The notes: generated from the letters alone by a model not told the origin. DNA of 64,000 nt from Rhizobium deserti (GCF_004358025.1 NZ_SMTL01000002.1:496001-560000); one strand, 5' to 3'. Counted from the stretch's first letter, positions 44,338 to 54,074 are shown. Program-made: numbers and translations.

Positions 44338-47300
44338 TCATCGCGGCAAAAAATAGCGCCGCTGGCCTTCAACATCGCCGGTCCGCGCCATGCCCGTCGC
44401 GACCAGTGTTTCGAGAACCTCCGCGACACGGCCTTTACGTTTTTCTGTATTCCTACCATCGAATACACTAGCGATGGCGTCCGGAGGCGTCGGAGCGGGA
44501 GCCTTAGCTAGAAGATCGCGCACCAGCCTTATCTGCTCAAGTCCGTCGGAGGGCCATCTAAGGCGCTCTCCATTGCTAGGCAGTTGAACATCCAGCATCC
44601 CGACATGCTCGTCGTCCGACGATGCTTTGCCCCCGAGCTTCGGTATTTGATAATCGGGTCTGAGCCAGCGAACGACGCCTCGTTTTTCCTCCGCTGCGCG
44701 TTCCCGATTGAGGGCGACGAGGCGGGTCAACAACTCCTGTTCTGCTTGTTCCTGCGTCTCTTCCTTATGCGGCGACGGCACAGTCGCACCTGGCTTGCCG
44801 ACAAGCTCTGGTATCAGGTCCTCGCAACCATAGGCGCTGAGTACAGCGCGATCAATGTTGTCGTGAATATCCTTCAGCACCGAAATAAGACCTGCCTGAT
44901 GTAAATCTCGTTCGACGTCTGTCAGCGGAGGCACATCGCATCCGTTATCAAGCTCACGTATGCGTTCCAAGACGTTATACATGCTCGTCATGGTCAAAAA
45001 GGGATGCTCTGCAAGCCGCTGCCGACGGAACGCATGTAAGCCCTCACCAAGCTCACGAAGCCGCTCTCGCTGCGCGAAAAGAGGATGAGAAGGCATAAGC
45101 TTGGGGTCAACGGACAGGGGAAAAGGGAAGCGATCGAAAACCAAAGAGTTCTGATACCGAGGATCGTTGCCGGCTCCCATTCGTCCTCCTAAACGCAAAG
45201 CCCAAACACAATGGAGGCGTGAATGCAGAACAGCAGAGTTCGCAGGCTCGCCTAGGGCAATTGCAATTACCGAGCCGTCCACAAGCACGTCAGGCCATGT
45301 AACCGGCACAAAGTATCGGTGCTTTGAGACCTCGACAGTCGCCAAATACCTCGTCTGCCCTTGAAGCGCATCCCGTAGTTCGGGCCTCGGCTCCCCAAAC
45401 AACCACCATCGATTTCGATGAGAAGCGCGTCTTACCTCGTCCTTATGTGGCTTCACATGATCAAGCAAATGTTGATAGGCTGCGGGTGCTGTCTCGCGAG
45501 CTGCACTCTCCGACAGTCCGAAAAAGTCGATCACGTAGTTCGGTTCCGCACCATCCTTGATCTGGTCGCCGCCAATATACTTTCTCAGTACTGGAAGCTC
45601 TCCACGATAAGTACGTAGCAGGCTGTGAGCCTCCGCAATTTGGAAATTGTCGTGACCAAGCTTGCATCCCTGGAACGACAGCTGAGAGTTAGCTAGCAGT
45701 TCCTTAGCATCCGTTGCATCGATACCGGTGGTCAGATCTGAATTGATTGTCCCAGTGCGCGTTTCCAAGTCCACACTAGGAGCCTCCCCGCGCTTGTTCC
45801 GCTTTTCTGATTTTACCAAGCTCAGCACGCTTGGTGGTCCAGCAGCGCCAGCCACTGTGAATGCCACTCGAACCGCCGCCGTGTCGGCGTCATTGAACCA
45901 GGGATGATTGGGCACTGCGAAGAGGATGCCAAATTTTCCTGAGGCCGTTAGATCTTTTAAAACCTTCCTATTGGAAACCTGCGCTATCGTCTTCGTCGTC
46001 ACGAAGCCAAATCGTCTGATTGCTCCCTCTTGCAGCAGATTTGCAGCTTTGGCCCACCAATACGTCACAAAGTCATAAGAGTTCGGCATATCAGCATATG
46101 CCGCATAAAGAGCATCTACATAGCCATTGCCTAGACGGCGGCGTAGAAGTTTGTTGCCGATGAAAGGAGGGTTGCCGACTATGAACTCAACCTCTGGCCA
46201 GGCCGCCGATGTAGGATTGCGATATCTGTAAGTTTCCATTCTCGCTGTTTGATCAGGAACAAGCTGCCCTGTAACCGGCGAGGACACGTGGCTGGTTCCG
46301 TCCCAGATCCTTATGGGTTCACCTGATCCATCTCGATCGACTTCGCGGGCCTGATAGGCAATTACAGCATCCTGCTGTACTATTGTTCCGTATGCATGAA
46401 GGACGGGATCTGTTATCGAGGTAAGGCCTGACGTTCGAAGCTGCCATTTCAGATAACCAATCCACAGGACGAGGTCTGCAATGGGCACGGCTCGTGGGTT
46501 TAGTTCTAGGCCATAGAACTGCCGCGGACTAACAGTCTCTCCTTCCATCGCAAAACGACGCTGATCCTCACCAAGATCATCTAATGCCTCTAGAACCTCA
46601 CCTTCGAGGCGCTTCATCAACTCGAGGCTGACGTAGAGGAAGTTGCCAGTTCCACACGCAGGATCAAGCACTCGAGTGGTACAAAGCTTGTGATGATACG
46701 CTTTGGCTGCCGCAAGAGCCCCAACATTATCCCCTTTGTCTCGCAGCTCCTTTACCTGTCCCTGTACTAGTTCCCAATCCGCGCGCAACGGCTCAATGAT
46801 GGTTGGTATAACGAGACGTTCGACATACGTCCGAGGGGTATAGTGGGCACCAAGTTTTGACCTCTCGCGCGGATTAAGCGCCCTTTCAAGGAGGGTGCCG
46901 AATATCGCAGGCTCTACCTGTGACCAGTTTTTCCCGGCCGCAACCCACAACTCGACAATGTCCTCACGATCGAGCGGGAGCGCGGCCCGTTTTTTAAACA
47001 ATCCGCCATTGAACCTTCTCATTACCGCATTTAGGTTCGGCGCGTAGTGGCCAAGATCCATGGCTTCCCAGAGACTTTCCAGCGCAGGAACAAAATTCTC
47101 AGGTGTATCCTTCATTTTGCCGAGGAGCTTGTGGAACCCTTTCTCAGGAATAAGCTCTACATCCTCGGCAAACATCGTGAACAGACACCTCATCAAGAAC
47201 TCTGCCACGTCCTTTGCGTCGTATCTTCCCTCCAGGCGCTTAGCGATTTTGGCAAGCCGCTCAGCGATATCCTTCGTCACTTCTGCCGAAATCCGGGTCG

Positions 47301-47937
47301 GGTCTAGCAACGATGGATTGTCCCAGATCGCTTTAAGTCGAGCCTGAACTTTAGGGTCGCGCAAATCATCCGAACCTATTCGGTAGCTCTGTCTGTCAGG
47401 GAAATGCGCATAGTTCTTCCCCTGCCCCGAGAAATCCGCATAGACCTCTATCACATGACCGACATCGACTACGAGCAGGAAGGGCGGGTAGCCGTGCTCA
47501 ACCGGAAGCGCCCGCGCATAGTCTTCCGCCTGCTTCCTAGCAGCAAGCATCACATGATCCCAGCTTCGTGTCCCTCGTTTAGCTTGACCCAGCTTGCGTT
47601 GAGCAGCATCTTCAGGGATCAGGAGCATCTGCTCAGGAGTTACTTTTACGGCCGTGCGTTTGCCGGATTGCTTGGCTTCAAGAATGAAGCAGTTTCGCTT
47701 GTAGCAATCTATCCTACCCGCTGTCCTGGTCCCATCGGCATGCTTGAAGTCAACGCGACGTTCAAAAACATAATCATTCAGATTGTTCTGCTCTTGCGCC
47801 ATCTGAGGGCGAGGGAGCCCCAGCGCCTCACACAGCCCGATTACAAAAAGCTGGTAGTTCGCAAGCTCTGAACCGCCAGAGGCAGAGCCAGTAGAAATCA
47901 GCTCCTCCAGTTTTTGTGTATCAACCTGACCAGTCAT
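44338..47937 (-). CDS. Single-chain restriction-modification enzyme (type IIG / MmeI-like DNA methyltransferase-nuclease)
   Basis: The 1199-residue protein joins a nuclease and an N6-adenine methyltransferase. A D-x9-ExK nuclease motif is seen at 77-89 (RIDCYKRNCFILEAK), methyltransferase motif I DPACGTGNF at 425-433, and motif IV NPPF at 589-592. The long C-terminal part (about 700-1000) probably recognises DNA. The N-terminus SGGSELANYQLFVIGLCEAL resembles MmeI-like proteins. ATG 47937 is chosen on that basis; a frame extends to 48012. No separate specificity or nuclease gene lies nearby, so it may act alone. Target sequence unknown. Confidence 0.85.
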   Translation of the reverse strand: MTGQVDTQKLEELISTGSASGGSELANYQLFVIGLCEALGLPRPQMAQEQNNLNDYVFERRVDFKHADGTRTAGRIDCYKRNCFILEAKQSGKRTAVKVTPEQMLLIPEDAAQRKLGQAKRGTRSWDHVMLAARKQAEDYARALPVEHGYPPFLLVVDVGHVIEVYADFSGQGKNYAHFPDRQSYRIGSDDLRDPKVQARLKAIWDNPSLLDPTRISAEVTKDIAERLAKIAKRLEGRYDAKDVAEFLMRCLFTMFAEDVELIPEKGFHKLLGKMKDTPENFVPALESLWEAMDLGHYAPNLNAVMRRFNGGLFKKRAALPLDREDIVELWVAAGKNWSQVEPAIFGTLLERALNPRERSKLGAHYTPRTYVERLVIPTIIEPLRADWELVQGQVKELRDKGDNVGALAAAKAYHHKLCTTRVLDPACGTGNFLYVSLELMKRLEGEVLEALDDLGEDQRRFAMEGETVSPRQFYGLELNPRAVPIADLVLWIGYLKWQLRTSGLTSITDPVLHAYGTIVQQDAVIAYQAREVDRDGSGEPIRIWDGTSHVSSPVTGQLVPDQTARMETYRYRNPTSAAWPEVEFIVGNPPFIGNKLLRRRLGNGYVDALYAAYADMPNSYDFVTYWWAKAANLLQEGAIRRFGFVTTKTIAQVSNRKVLKDLTASGKFGILFAVPNHPWFNDADTAAVRVAFTVAGAAGPPSVLSLVKSEKRNKRGEAPSVDLETRTGTINSDLTTGIDATDAKELLANSQLSFQGCKLGHDNFQIAEAHSLLRTYRGELPVLRKYIGGDQIKDGAEPNYVIDFFGLSESAARETAPAAYQHLLDHVKPHKDEVRRASHRNRWWLFGEPRPELRDALQGQTRYLATVEVSKHRYFVPVTWPDVLVDGSVIAIALGEPANSAVLHSRLHCVWALRLGGRMGAGNDPRYQNSLVFDRFPFPLSVDPKLMPSHPLFAQRERLRELGEGLHAFRRQRLAEHPFLTMTSMYNVLERIRELDNGCDVPPLTDVERDLHQAGLISVLKDIHDNIDRAVLSAYGCEDLIPELVGKPGATVPSPHKEETQEQAEQELLTRLVALNRERAAEEKRGVVRWLRPDYQIPKLGGKASSDDEHVGMLDVQLPSNGERLRWPSDGLEQIRLVRDLLAKAPAPTPPDAIASVFDGRNTEKRKGRVAEVLETLVATGMARTGDVEGQRRYFLPR

Positions 47938-48082
47938 GAACGCCGTGCACCGAAGGGTAAGAGATCCTCGCTGCTGTACTGTCAGGAAAATGCCCTCACA
48001 TCCCGTTAACATGAGCTGAGCAATATTGAGTGCCGATAAGTAAGGATTATGGCGAGTTAGATGGCGTCTCTTGGATCATTGC

Positions 48083-48778
48083 CTACTGGTAATAACGATG
48101 ACCAAACCAGGCCTCAATTCCTACTTCGGGGTTGTTCGACGGAGCATATAGGGTTTTGCGTGAGCCGTCCGGAAGGGCCAGGCGCATAGTGATGATCTCC
48201 AGCCCCTTGTATGGAGTTGTTATCCATTCTGCCACAGTGCCCGTAGCTATAAGCTCGCAGCCTGGCATTGCGTTCAGCCAGCGACGATCGGCTGAGCGGA
48301 GCGCATCAAGCGCCTCTTTGACCTGATATGGATTGGCGCACGCCGGCGCTTCTTTGCGCGCGATTATTAACGGGTATCCTGCGCTAGTGAGCACCGCGCC
48401 TTCCAAAGGCCAGCCGCTTCTTTCATTGAAGTCCTCGCGTAACTTGATGTCGCGCCCCCCGAGCGCCGGCTCAATGTAACGCGTGGCAGTAGTCGGCAGC
48501 TCGGACCAAGCTCCACCGCTGGCAGAATAGGTCGGAGCAGTTGTGCCGGACCGAAAGTTAAGCCAGGCCACTGTAACGACCGCAACCGTTACGACTGGAA
48601 CGACAACGAGGAGGGAAACAGCGACATATATCCACCCCGCCCTGGACGAATTTTTCCGTGGTAAACCCTCTGGGCGCGTAGCTCGTTCGCTTGGAGTGGA
48701 ACCCCCAGTTGCTTTTCTCTGAACCCGAAGTTCGTGCAACTGTCCATCATAGCCGTTGTTTCCCATTGGATCGGTCAT
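48083..48778 (-). CDS. Single-pass membrane protein of unknown function
   Basis: The 231-residue protein has a 48-residue cytoplasmic-type N-terminus rich in basic and Ser residues, one transmembrane helix (WIYVAVSLLVVVPVVTVAVV) and a C-terminal domain of about 150 residues containing two cysteines (APACANPYQ and NAMPGCELI). It is divergent from the XRE regulator with an operator-like repeat between them. No family recognised. Confidence 0.65.
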   Translation of the reverse strand: MTDPMGNNGYDGQLHELRVQRKATGGSTPSERATRPEGLPRKNSSRAGWIYVAVSLLVVVPVVTVAVVTVAWLNFRSGTTAPTYSASGGAWSELPTTATRYIEPALGGRDIKLREDFNERSGWPLEGAVLTSAGYPLIIARKEAPACANPYQVKEALDALRSADRRWLNAMPGCELIATGTVAEWITTPYKGLEIITMRLALPDGSRKTLYAPSNNPEVGIEAWFGHRYYQ

Positions 48779-48803
48779 TCCATTTTCCGGCTAAAGCGAA
48801 GCT

Positions 48804-48834
48804 GATTACTAGCTGATAGTAATCCAATTACTAG
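48804..48834. promoter_or_regulatory. Operator-like repeats between the membrane-protein and XRE genes
   Basis: GATTACTA (48804-48811) and TAGTAATC (48817-48824) are perfect inverted copies with a 5-base gap; a third copy, ATTACTA, lies at 48827-48833. They sit in the 129-base divergent promoter region upstream of an XRE regulator, so an autoregulatory operator is likely. Confidence 0.65.
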
Positions 48835-48907
48835 TCAAAGGAAGTATGTAAACACGCTACGTCGCGTTTTGCGATAGGTCCGCTACCCCATCGTTCACGG
48901 AGGTCCC

Positions 48908-49243
48908 ATGAACGATTTGAACCGGCGCTTCGGTAATCTGGTGGCAGCACATCGCAGGAAGAACGGCTTGAGCCAATTTCAGCTGGCCGAGCAGGCAGGC
49001 ATCAGTAAAGACATGGTCTCGAAGATCGAGATAGGAGCGTCCGGCGCCAGCTTTCGCGTGATTGAAAAGCTTGCAACGGCGCTGCGAATTGATCCCGCCG
49101 AGCTCTTTACCCCGAACTTGCGGCCCGAAGCGAAGTCCAGGGCTTATTCAGATTTAACAGCTCGTTTGGCGGGATTTTCTGAGGCTGATTTGCTTTGGGC
49201 CAGGGAAGTCCTTGAAGCAGCGTTGAACCGCGACAAGCGATAA
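48908..49243 (+). CDS. XRE family helix-turn-helix regulator
   Basis: The 111-residue protein has a clear cro/C1-type HTH in residues 8-62: LVAAHRRKNGLSQFQLAEQA, GISKDMVSKIEIG and FRVIEKLATALRIDPAEL. A short helical tail follows. ATG 48908 follows GGAGG by 5 bases. It probably represses its own promoter and the divergent membrane-protein gene through the ATTACTA repeats. Its stop codon is directly next to that of the convergent recombinase gene. Confidence 0.9.
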   Translation: MNDLNRRFGNLVAAHRRKNGLSQFQLAEQAGISKDMVSKIEIGASGASFRVIEKLATALRIDPAELFTPNLRPEAKSRAYSDLTARLAGFSEADLLWAREVLEAALNRDKR

Positions 49244-50230
49244 TCAAAGTATTGCCGCTACCGCATTATCTCTGAAAATGTCAGCCTTCCGGATATAGCG
49301 CTCCAGCATTGCATCGCTCGCATGACCAGTCTGCTGTCGAATAGAATAACTACTGACACCCGCGATTGCCGCACTGGTCGCGAAGCCCGCCCGGAGAGAG
49401 TGGCCCGAGAAGAGGCTAGCATCCTGGCCAGTCTTGCCGATACGTTCCTTGACAATTAGCGACACTGCCTCGCCAGACATCCGCTCCAGCACATGACCGT
49501 GCCTGTTTAACGAGCAAAAGATCGGGCCACTCGAAATGCTGGCTACATGAAGCCATTCCTCCAGCGCCCTGACGGGGCACCACCGCCCCCGGCCAAACGG
49601 GACCCCGATTTTACGACCTCTACTTTCTTGGTCAGTTTTGCTTCTACGCAATGTGATGACGATGCCTTGCCTAACATGCTCGATGTCCTCCACGTTAAGA
49701 CCGACTAGCTCGGAGCGACGAAAGCCGCCCGAGAAGCCAATCAGCAACAACGCCCTGTCTCTTACATCTCTCAAACGGCTCCCGGTGCCGTCGAGGATAT
49801 CGAACAAGTCTTCCTTCAACAGCGGCTTGGCCTCCCGCTGTTTAATACCAAGAGTGCGGCGGATGCCTCGCATTGTGGCGCGCACTAATTCCGACCGCAC
49901 CGGGTTCGAAACGCCGAGAGCAGCATGGGCTTTCGACAGAGCGGCAAGCCTGCGAGAGATCGTTGCAGCTTTTGCGACTTTCGACTGAACTGCCAAGTAC
50001 TCAGCAATCATCCGATCTGTGGCTGGGATGGTTCCGCCCCAAGCCTCGAAATGCGCCAAATCAGATGCATAGGCGCGGCGGGTCGCCTCGGAGAGAGAAG
50101 AAGAGACAAGCTGATGGACGTCCTCAGGCAGGTCACTGCATTGCATTTGAACAGTGGGCGTACTGATCTCATGGCCAGTGAAATTGATTTCACTGGCCAT
50201 GACCGGGGGAACTTTGAGATCAAAGTGCAT
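49244..50230 (-). CDS. Second tyrosine recombinase (XerC/D-like)
   Basis: The 328-residue protein has a SAM-like N-terminal core-binding domain (LSEATRRAYASDLAHFEAWG) and a catalytic domain with Arg in SGGFRRSELVG, HxxR in GHSLRAGFAT, His in TGHASDAM and the nucleophile Tyr in LERYIRKAD. All catalytic residues are present. It is 11 bases overlapped with the 363-residue gene upstream, so the two are coupled. It is unlike the integrase at the left border and may belong to an older or nested element, or act in resolution of the circular form. Confidence 0.88.
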   Translation of the reverse strand: MHFDLKVPPVMASEINFTGHEISTPTVQMQCSDLPEDVHQLVSSSLSEATRRAYASDLAHFEAWGGTIPATDRMIAEYLAVQSKVAKAATISRRLAALSKAHAALGVSNPVRSELVRATMRGIRRTLGIKQREAKPLLKEDLFDILDGTGSRLRDVRDRALLLIGFSGGFRRSELVGLNVEDIEHVRQGIVITLRRSKTDQESRGRKIGVPFGRGRWCPVRALEEWLHVASISSGPIFCSLNRHGHVLERMSGEAVSLIVKERIGKTGQDASLFSGHSLRAGFATSAAIAGVSSYSIRQQTGHASDAMLERYIRKADIFRDNAVAAIL

Positions 50231-51311
50231 TCTGGCGCTCCTGGTCCAAAAGCTTCATATCCTGCCGAAGCATTGAAAGGGCTTCAGTCGCGTTGTCGAC
50301 CCCGCATCCATTCGCCTCAACTTCCATAATGTTGCGCAGGGATTGCCCAGCGTGCCATTGCAACCGTTGCCTGAGAAGGCCACCTTCACTCCGGAAAAGT
50401 AGACCACCGAGAAATCTAAGCCTCTGCCGTGGTGGTACATTCTTTTCGATGAACCGGGTTATGGCTACGTCCCGATACAGAAACCGACGCAATGCTTCCC
50501 TGCCCTCCCGAGTATACTGGTCCAATGCCCAGATAGGCACCACCCCCACCATGTGCGTTGCAGCGATATCATCATCCTGTCCATAGGCCTCGGAGCCTCC
50601 AGGAAACGTCGGAGACACGAAAGACATAAGAGCGGAGAGCGGTTCTCGCACCCGGTTAAACCCGGTCCGGGCGAGCTCCAAGACGCAGTGTGGATAGCCT
50701 GCATCGAGCATGTGCTGGAAGACATACGTTGGTTCCCCCCGACGCCCCGTTAGCCCTTCTGGCCGCCAGCGGTCGGTGCCGAGTGCATAGCAGACAGCTA
50801 TGGCACGGGGGATCAGGTCAGCGCCGCCGCTGGCGTATTGCATCAGATCCGGTGTATCCTCGTATGGTAGTGATAGACGCTCCGCCGCGTAGGCCGGGTG
50901 GACTTGCAGAGCCATCAGCAGATCGTCTGCCGCTCGGCATTTGCGGGTTGATGCCAGCCGTTTCACCAGGAAAGATGCAACGGCCCAGTCCCCACCGAGG
51001 GAGCGGCGAAACAGCTTGCCTGCCATAGCGCCGTTCACAAGCGCAACGGCGTCCAAATCACCCAAACCGATGTCCTCATAAGCTGCGCAGATTAGACGGC
51101 GCCAGAGGCGCTCGGGATCTACATAAAGAAGGGTTGCAGCGGCTTGTAGGGCGAAGCGCACCTCGTTCCGCCGGATACTCTTCTGCAAGAGCGACATTGC
51201 GAGCCATGGTGAGATCGGCAGCGGCGCGACCTCTGATGTCCCTGGGCGCCTGTCCATCATTTCTTGCGCCAACTGCGCGTTACACTGCTTCTGAATTGCT
51301 TTCGGGTCCAT
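50220..51311 (-). CDS. RarA/MgsA C-terminal-like protein of mobile elements
   Basis: The 363-residue protein has an N-terminal-to-middle region, SIRRNEVRFALQAAATLLYV followed by RLWRRLICAAYEDIG, which resembles the C-terminal tetramerisation domain of the RarA/MgsA clamp-loader-like ATPases, but no AAA+ motor (no Walker A) is present. The rest is unrecognised. ATG 51311 has AAGGAGG upstream. It is coupled to the second tyrosine recombinase, which suggests a shared task in DNA recombination or replication of the element. Assignment is by pattern memory and moderate. Confidence 0.62.
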   Translation of the reverse strand: MDPKAIQKQCNAQLAQEMMDRRPGTSEVAPLPISPWLAMSLLQKSIRRNEVRFALQAAATLLYVDPERLWRRLICAAYEDIGLGDLDAVALVNGAMAGKLFRRSLGGDWAVASFLVKRLASTRKCRAADDLLMALQVHPAYAAERLSLPYEDTPDLMQYASGGADLIPRAIAVCYALGTDRWRPEGLTGRRGEPTYVFQHMLDAGYPHCVLELARTGFNRVREPLSALMSFVSPTFPGGSEAYGQDDDIAATHMVGVVPIWALDQYTREGREALRRFLYRDVAITRFIEKNVPPRQRLRFLGGLLFRSEGGLLRQRLQWHAGQSLRNIMEVEANGCGVDNATEALSMLRQDMKLLDQERQNAL

Positions 51312-51537
51312 GAACTAGCCGCCTCCTTGCGTGTGCTTTAGGAGGCCCAGGACTAGGTACCCAATAGAGACGATGACCTATGACCGGGTCATGTAAAGGG
51401 TGATAGCGGTCTTCCCGCCAAAAAAGACATTTGGCAACGAGGTTGTCCAAAATCCCAGTGACGACAGTCGCGATACCTACTGGTTTGCTTGGACAAAGCA
51501 TCAAGGCAGCTGTGTCCCTGTAAAAGTCGCGGGACAT
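51280..51537 (-). CDS. Possible small protein upstream of the recombinase operon
   Basis: An 85-residue frame, MSRDFYRDTAALMLCPSKPV onward, has GAGAGGG just before ATG 51537 and overlaps the next gene by 32 bases. Composition is protein-like but no family is seen. The ribosome site is too close to the start to be convincing. Confidence 0.3.
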   Translation of the reverse strand: MSRDFYRDTAALMLCPSKPVGIATVVTGILDNLVAKCLFWREDRYHPLHDPVIGHRLYWVPSPGPPKAHARRRLVHGPESNSEAV

Positions 51538-51623
51538 GCCCTCTCGCGGAACCTACAGGAGATGGGAGGCTAGGGGCGCAGCCCTTAGTCTTCCCGAAAT
51601 ATTCGAAATTTGATTGCAACTGC

Positions 51624-51653
51624 GTGAGGATGAGGCCGAGCCGAGATCCTCAC
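51624..51653. repeat. 8-bp inverted repeat in the intergenic region
   Basis: GTGAGGAT and ATCCTCAC are inverted around 14 bases. It lies in a 195-420 base stretch (51312-51731) otherwise lacking a clear gene, just past the stop of the winged-helix-like gene. It may act as a terminator or binding site. Confidence 0.45.
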
Positions 51654-51731
51654 CCGTTATTCTCATGTGAGCGAATATATATGTCCCCTGGATTGAATGA
51701 GAAAAACGGTGAATATCCCGTATTATTATTG

Positions 51732-52451
51732 TCAGTGGACATAGATGCATTCGCTCAATTGGCGAAGTTCCGGGGAGAGGTTATTGGCCTTAGACTGTTG
51801 CTCCATCACGTACAACTCAAGGGCTGGTTTGTAGAACTCGCGCAAAACTGAGATGCTCGGGAAGGTGAAGAACTTCTCGACGCCATTTCCCCGCGTCCAG
51901 ATCTCTACCTTAACTCCAGCCATGAAGCTCTGCCAGTCTCTGAGCACAAGCTTGAAGATCTCCACTTGATGCCCCTCCGGCCAGAGCTCTGCTAGATTGC
52001 GGAAGCAGCCCCAGGCATGGTTTAGTTCCTTATGATGAAGGAGACGCTTAAGCTGCTTAACTTCCTTTTCGATCCCGTTCAGCTTGTCATCATTGGCGGT
52101 CAGCTCATCACGCTGCGCGATGATCATAGCTAGTCGATAGCTTAGCCACTCCCGCCAAATCTTCTTCATGATGTTGCCTACATGCTCAGGTGTTTTCGTG
52201 GCAACGACCTCGCCCGGGACCGCAACACGAAGCAAAGAATAGTTGGTGCCATCGATGCGTGCCTGCTGCCGCCTGAACGGGGGCTGGCTGATAATCCGCC
52301 GCAACGTTGCTAGAGAGATGTTAAGCTTCTTGCAAACTTCTGGCTGCGCTATCATCGCCCACGTGAAGCCGCCCCGCTGGTGAGGGTTGGTGGCGATAAG
52401 GCCAGCTATTAGCTCCATGAGAGCCTCTGTGTGCTTCGATTGATTTTTCAC
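51732..52451 (-). CDS. Unrecognised protein with winged-helix-like N-terminus
   Basis: The 239-residue protein has an N-terminal segment, LIAGLIATNPHQRGGFTWAM followed by KKLNISLATLRRIIS, that looks like a winged helix DNA-binding fold, then a coiled coil (DKLNGIEKEVKQLKRLLHHK) and an alpha/beta C-terminus. The start GTG 52451 is preferred because GGAGGT lies 6 bases upstream. As the last gene before the right att site it could be a replication or regulatory protein of the element. Function unknown. Confidence 0.6.
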   Translation of the reverse strand: MKNQSKHTEALMELIAGLIATNPHQRGGFTWAMIAQPEVCKKLNISLATLRRIISQPPFRRQQARIDGTNYSLLRVAVPGEVVATKTPEHVGNIMKKIWREWLSYRLAMIIAQRDELTANDDKLNGIEKEVKQLKRLLHHKELNHAWGCFRNLAELWPEGHQVEIFKLVLRDWQSFMAGVKVEIWTRGNGVEKFFTFPSISVLREFYKPALELYVMEQQSKANNLSPELRQLSECIYVH

Positions 52452-52687
52452 GGATCTACCTCCGGCATTATTCTTCAAAATAAAGGCGACGAGACCGTAT
52501 GGGCGGGGAAAAAGCTAGTCACTCTCCTCGGACCGGAGCTCAAGCTGGGCCCCGAGGTTTTGTCATGGGGCACCATCGGAGCGTAGAATGTCAAACGGTC
52601 GGAAACCTTATGTAAAACTGCTAAAATCCAGTCGTGGGAATAGTCGTGGGATGTCAGGAGACATTTGGGGGATTTGTGTCCCCTTCG

Positions 52688-52725
52688 TTCTCTTCTCGAC
52701 CAGAGGGTCGTTGGGGGAGAGAACG
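52688..52725. repeat. 38-bp direct repeat inside the right border
   Basis: Identical to 38662-38699. Here it lies inside the island, just downstream of the rebuilt tRNA-Pro, with a 19-base diverged segment between it and the 53-bp att repeat. Confidence 0.85.
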
Positions 52726-52744
52726 GAAAACCCTTGCGTATCAA

Positions 52745-52829
<85 letters not shown>

Positions 52830-52963
52830 ACCAGCTTCGTGAGAAGCATGCTTTCCATAATCACATGGCCGCGGCGGCGCAAGGAAAAAATCGGGCGTCA
52901 ACCTGCAGATCGAAATTGCGAGTGGGGCCGCATCCCGGGACCGGGATGCGGCAGGCTTATGGC

Positions 52964-53440
52964 TCAATAGGGCGATACGCACTGGCGGCGTGGGCCGTAA
53001 TTGGGCTGGAAGGTATTGTCATAGGCCCGGTAGGACCGGTAGCGGCTTGCGCAATACTGGACATGTGAATTGCCACCGACATAGCGTCGCTGAGGCGTCA
53101 CATATCGGGGTTGCGCCAAAGCGCCACCGATAATCGCACCTGCGGCCAGACCGCCGATGATCGCACCGGCATTGGAACCGCGGTGGTGGCGGTAGTAGCG
53201 GCCGCGGTCGTAACGGTTGCCATAGTAACGGCCACGGTAGCCATCGTGGCGGTCACGGCCCCAGCGACCACGGTCTCCGTTCCAGCGGCGGTCATGGCGC
53301 CAATACTGCACCTGCTGCAGTTCCGCGGCCGGTTGGGCAGCCTCGACCTTCACTGCATTTGCGACAGGAAAGGCTTGGGCAGGCAAGGCGCCGGTGAACG
53401 CCGTCATCAGCGACACGGCGATGATTGCCAGTTTCTTCAT
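52964..53440 (-). CDS. BA14K family secreted protein
   Basis: The 158-residue protein has a signal peptide ([20 protein letters not shown]), an Arg/Tyr/Gly-rich middle, a Gly/Ala hydrophobic segment ([18 protein letters not shown]) and the BA14K C-terminal signature [19 protein letters not shown] with a second Cys in RRQCVSPY. The family is named after a Brucella 14-kDa immunogen with lectin-like activity. ATG 53440 follows AAGGAGA by 6 bases. Confidence 0.85.
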   Translation of the reverse strand: MKKLAIIAVSLMTAFTGALPAQAFPVANAVKVEAAQPAAELQQVQYWRHDRRWNGDRGRWGRDRHDGYRGRYYGNRYDRGRYYRHHRGSNAGAIIGGLAAGAIIGGALAQPRYVTPQRRYVGGNSHVQYCASRYRSYRAYDNTFQPNYGPRRQCVSPY

Positions 53441-53537
53441 TTTTGTCTCCTTCGGTGTTTCCAGAGGAGTAAATGTTCTACCCGTCGATCTGAACCATTG
53501 CTGAACGGTCAAATTTCGGTGAACGGCATGATCCGCC

Positions 53538-54074
53538 TTAGCGAACCTGATCGAGAAGCCGCTTGCATTCGAGCAGGTCGAACAGCGCCTCCTGCAGCAG
53601 GGCGCGATCCTCCTTTCCGACGCTTGACTTGCCGATCGATACTTCCGGCACCTCGTCCTCGCCGACACCGCCGAAGCCGAAGAAGCGGCCGCTCGGCTTG
53701 ACTTTGGGACGGCCGACGATCTGATCTTCCTCGGCGGTCGCCACCTTCGGCTCAACCTGCTTTTCGCCATTGGCCGCCATAATGGCTTCCATGGTCGCCA
53801 TATCACCTGATGCGATCGCCGCCACGAACTTGTTGCCGTTCGTCTTCAGGAGCTTCTGGACGCCCTTGATCGTGTAGCCGTGGTCGTAAAGCAGGTGGCG
53901 GATGCCCTTAAGCAAGTCCACATCCTCGGGGCGGTAATAGCGCCGCCCGCCGCCACGCTTCATCGGCTTGATCTGCAGAAAGCGGGTTTCCCAAAACCGC
54001 AGGACGTGCTGCGGCAGGTCAAGATCGTCTGCGACCTCGCTGATCGTACGAAAGGCGTCCGGGCTCTTGTCCAA
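53538..54074 (-). CDS. MerR family transcriptional regulator
   Basis: The 178-residue protein has a Mer[44 protein letters not shown] and [20 protein letters not shown]. The C-terminal part is acidic and lacks metal-binding cysteines. The start TTG 54074 gives the usual rhizobial N-terminus [11 protein letters not shown] and has GGAG upstream; a GTG at 54113 is possible. It lies downstream of ihfA in the conserved plsX-fabH-ihfA-merR order. Confidence 0.88.
   Translation of the reverse strand: MDKSPDAFRTISEVADDLDLPQHVLRFWETRFLQIKPMKRGGGRRYYRPEDVDLLKGIRHLLYDHGYTIKGVQKLLKTNGNKFVAAIASGDMATMEAIMAANGEKQVEPKVATAEEDQIVGRPKVKPSGRFFGFGGVGEDEVPEVSIGKSSVGKEDRALLQEALFDLLECKRLLDQVR

Noticed and set aside
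51489..51851. Plus-strand 120-codon frame near the right end of the island
   Set aside because: It overlaps the 3' end of the winged-helix-like gene by 120 bases on the other strand, lacks a ribosome site and has an improbable composition at the start.
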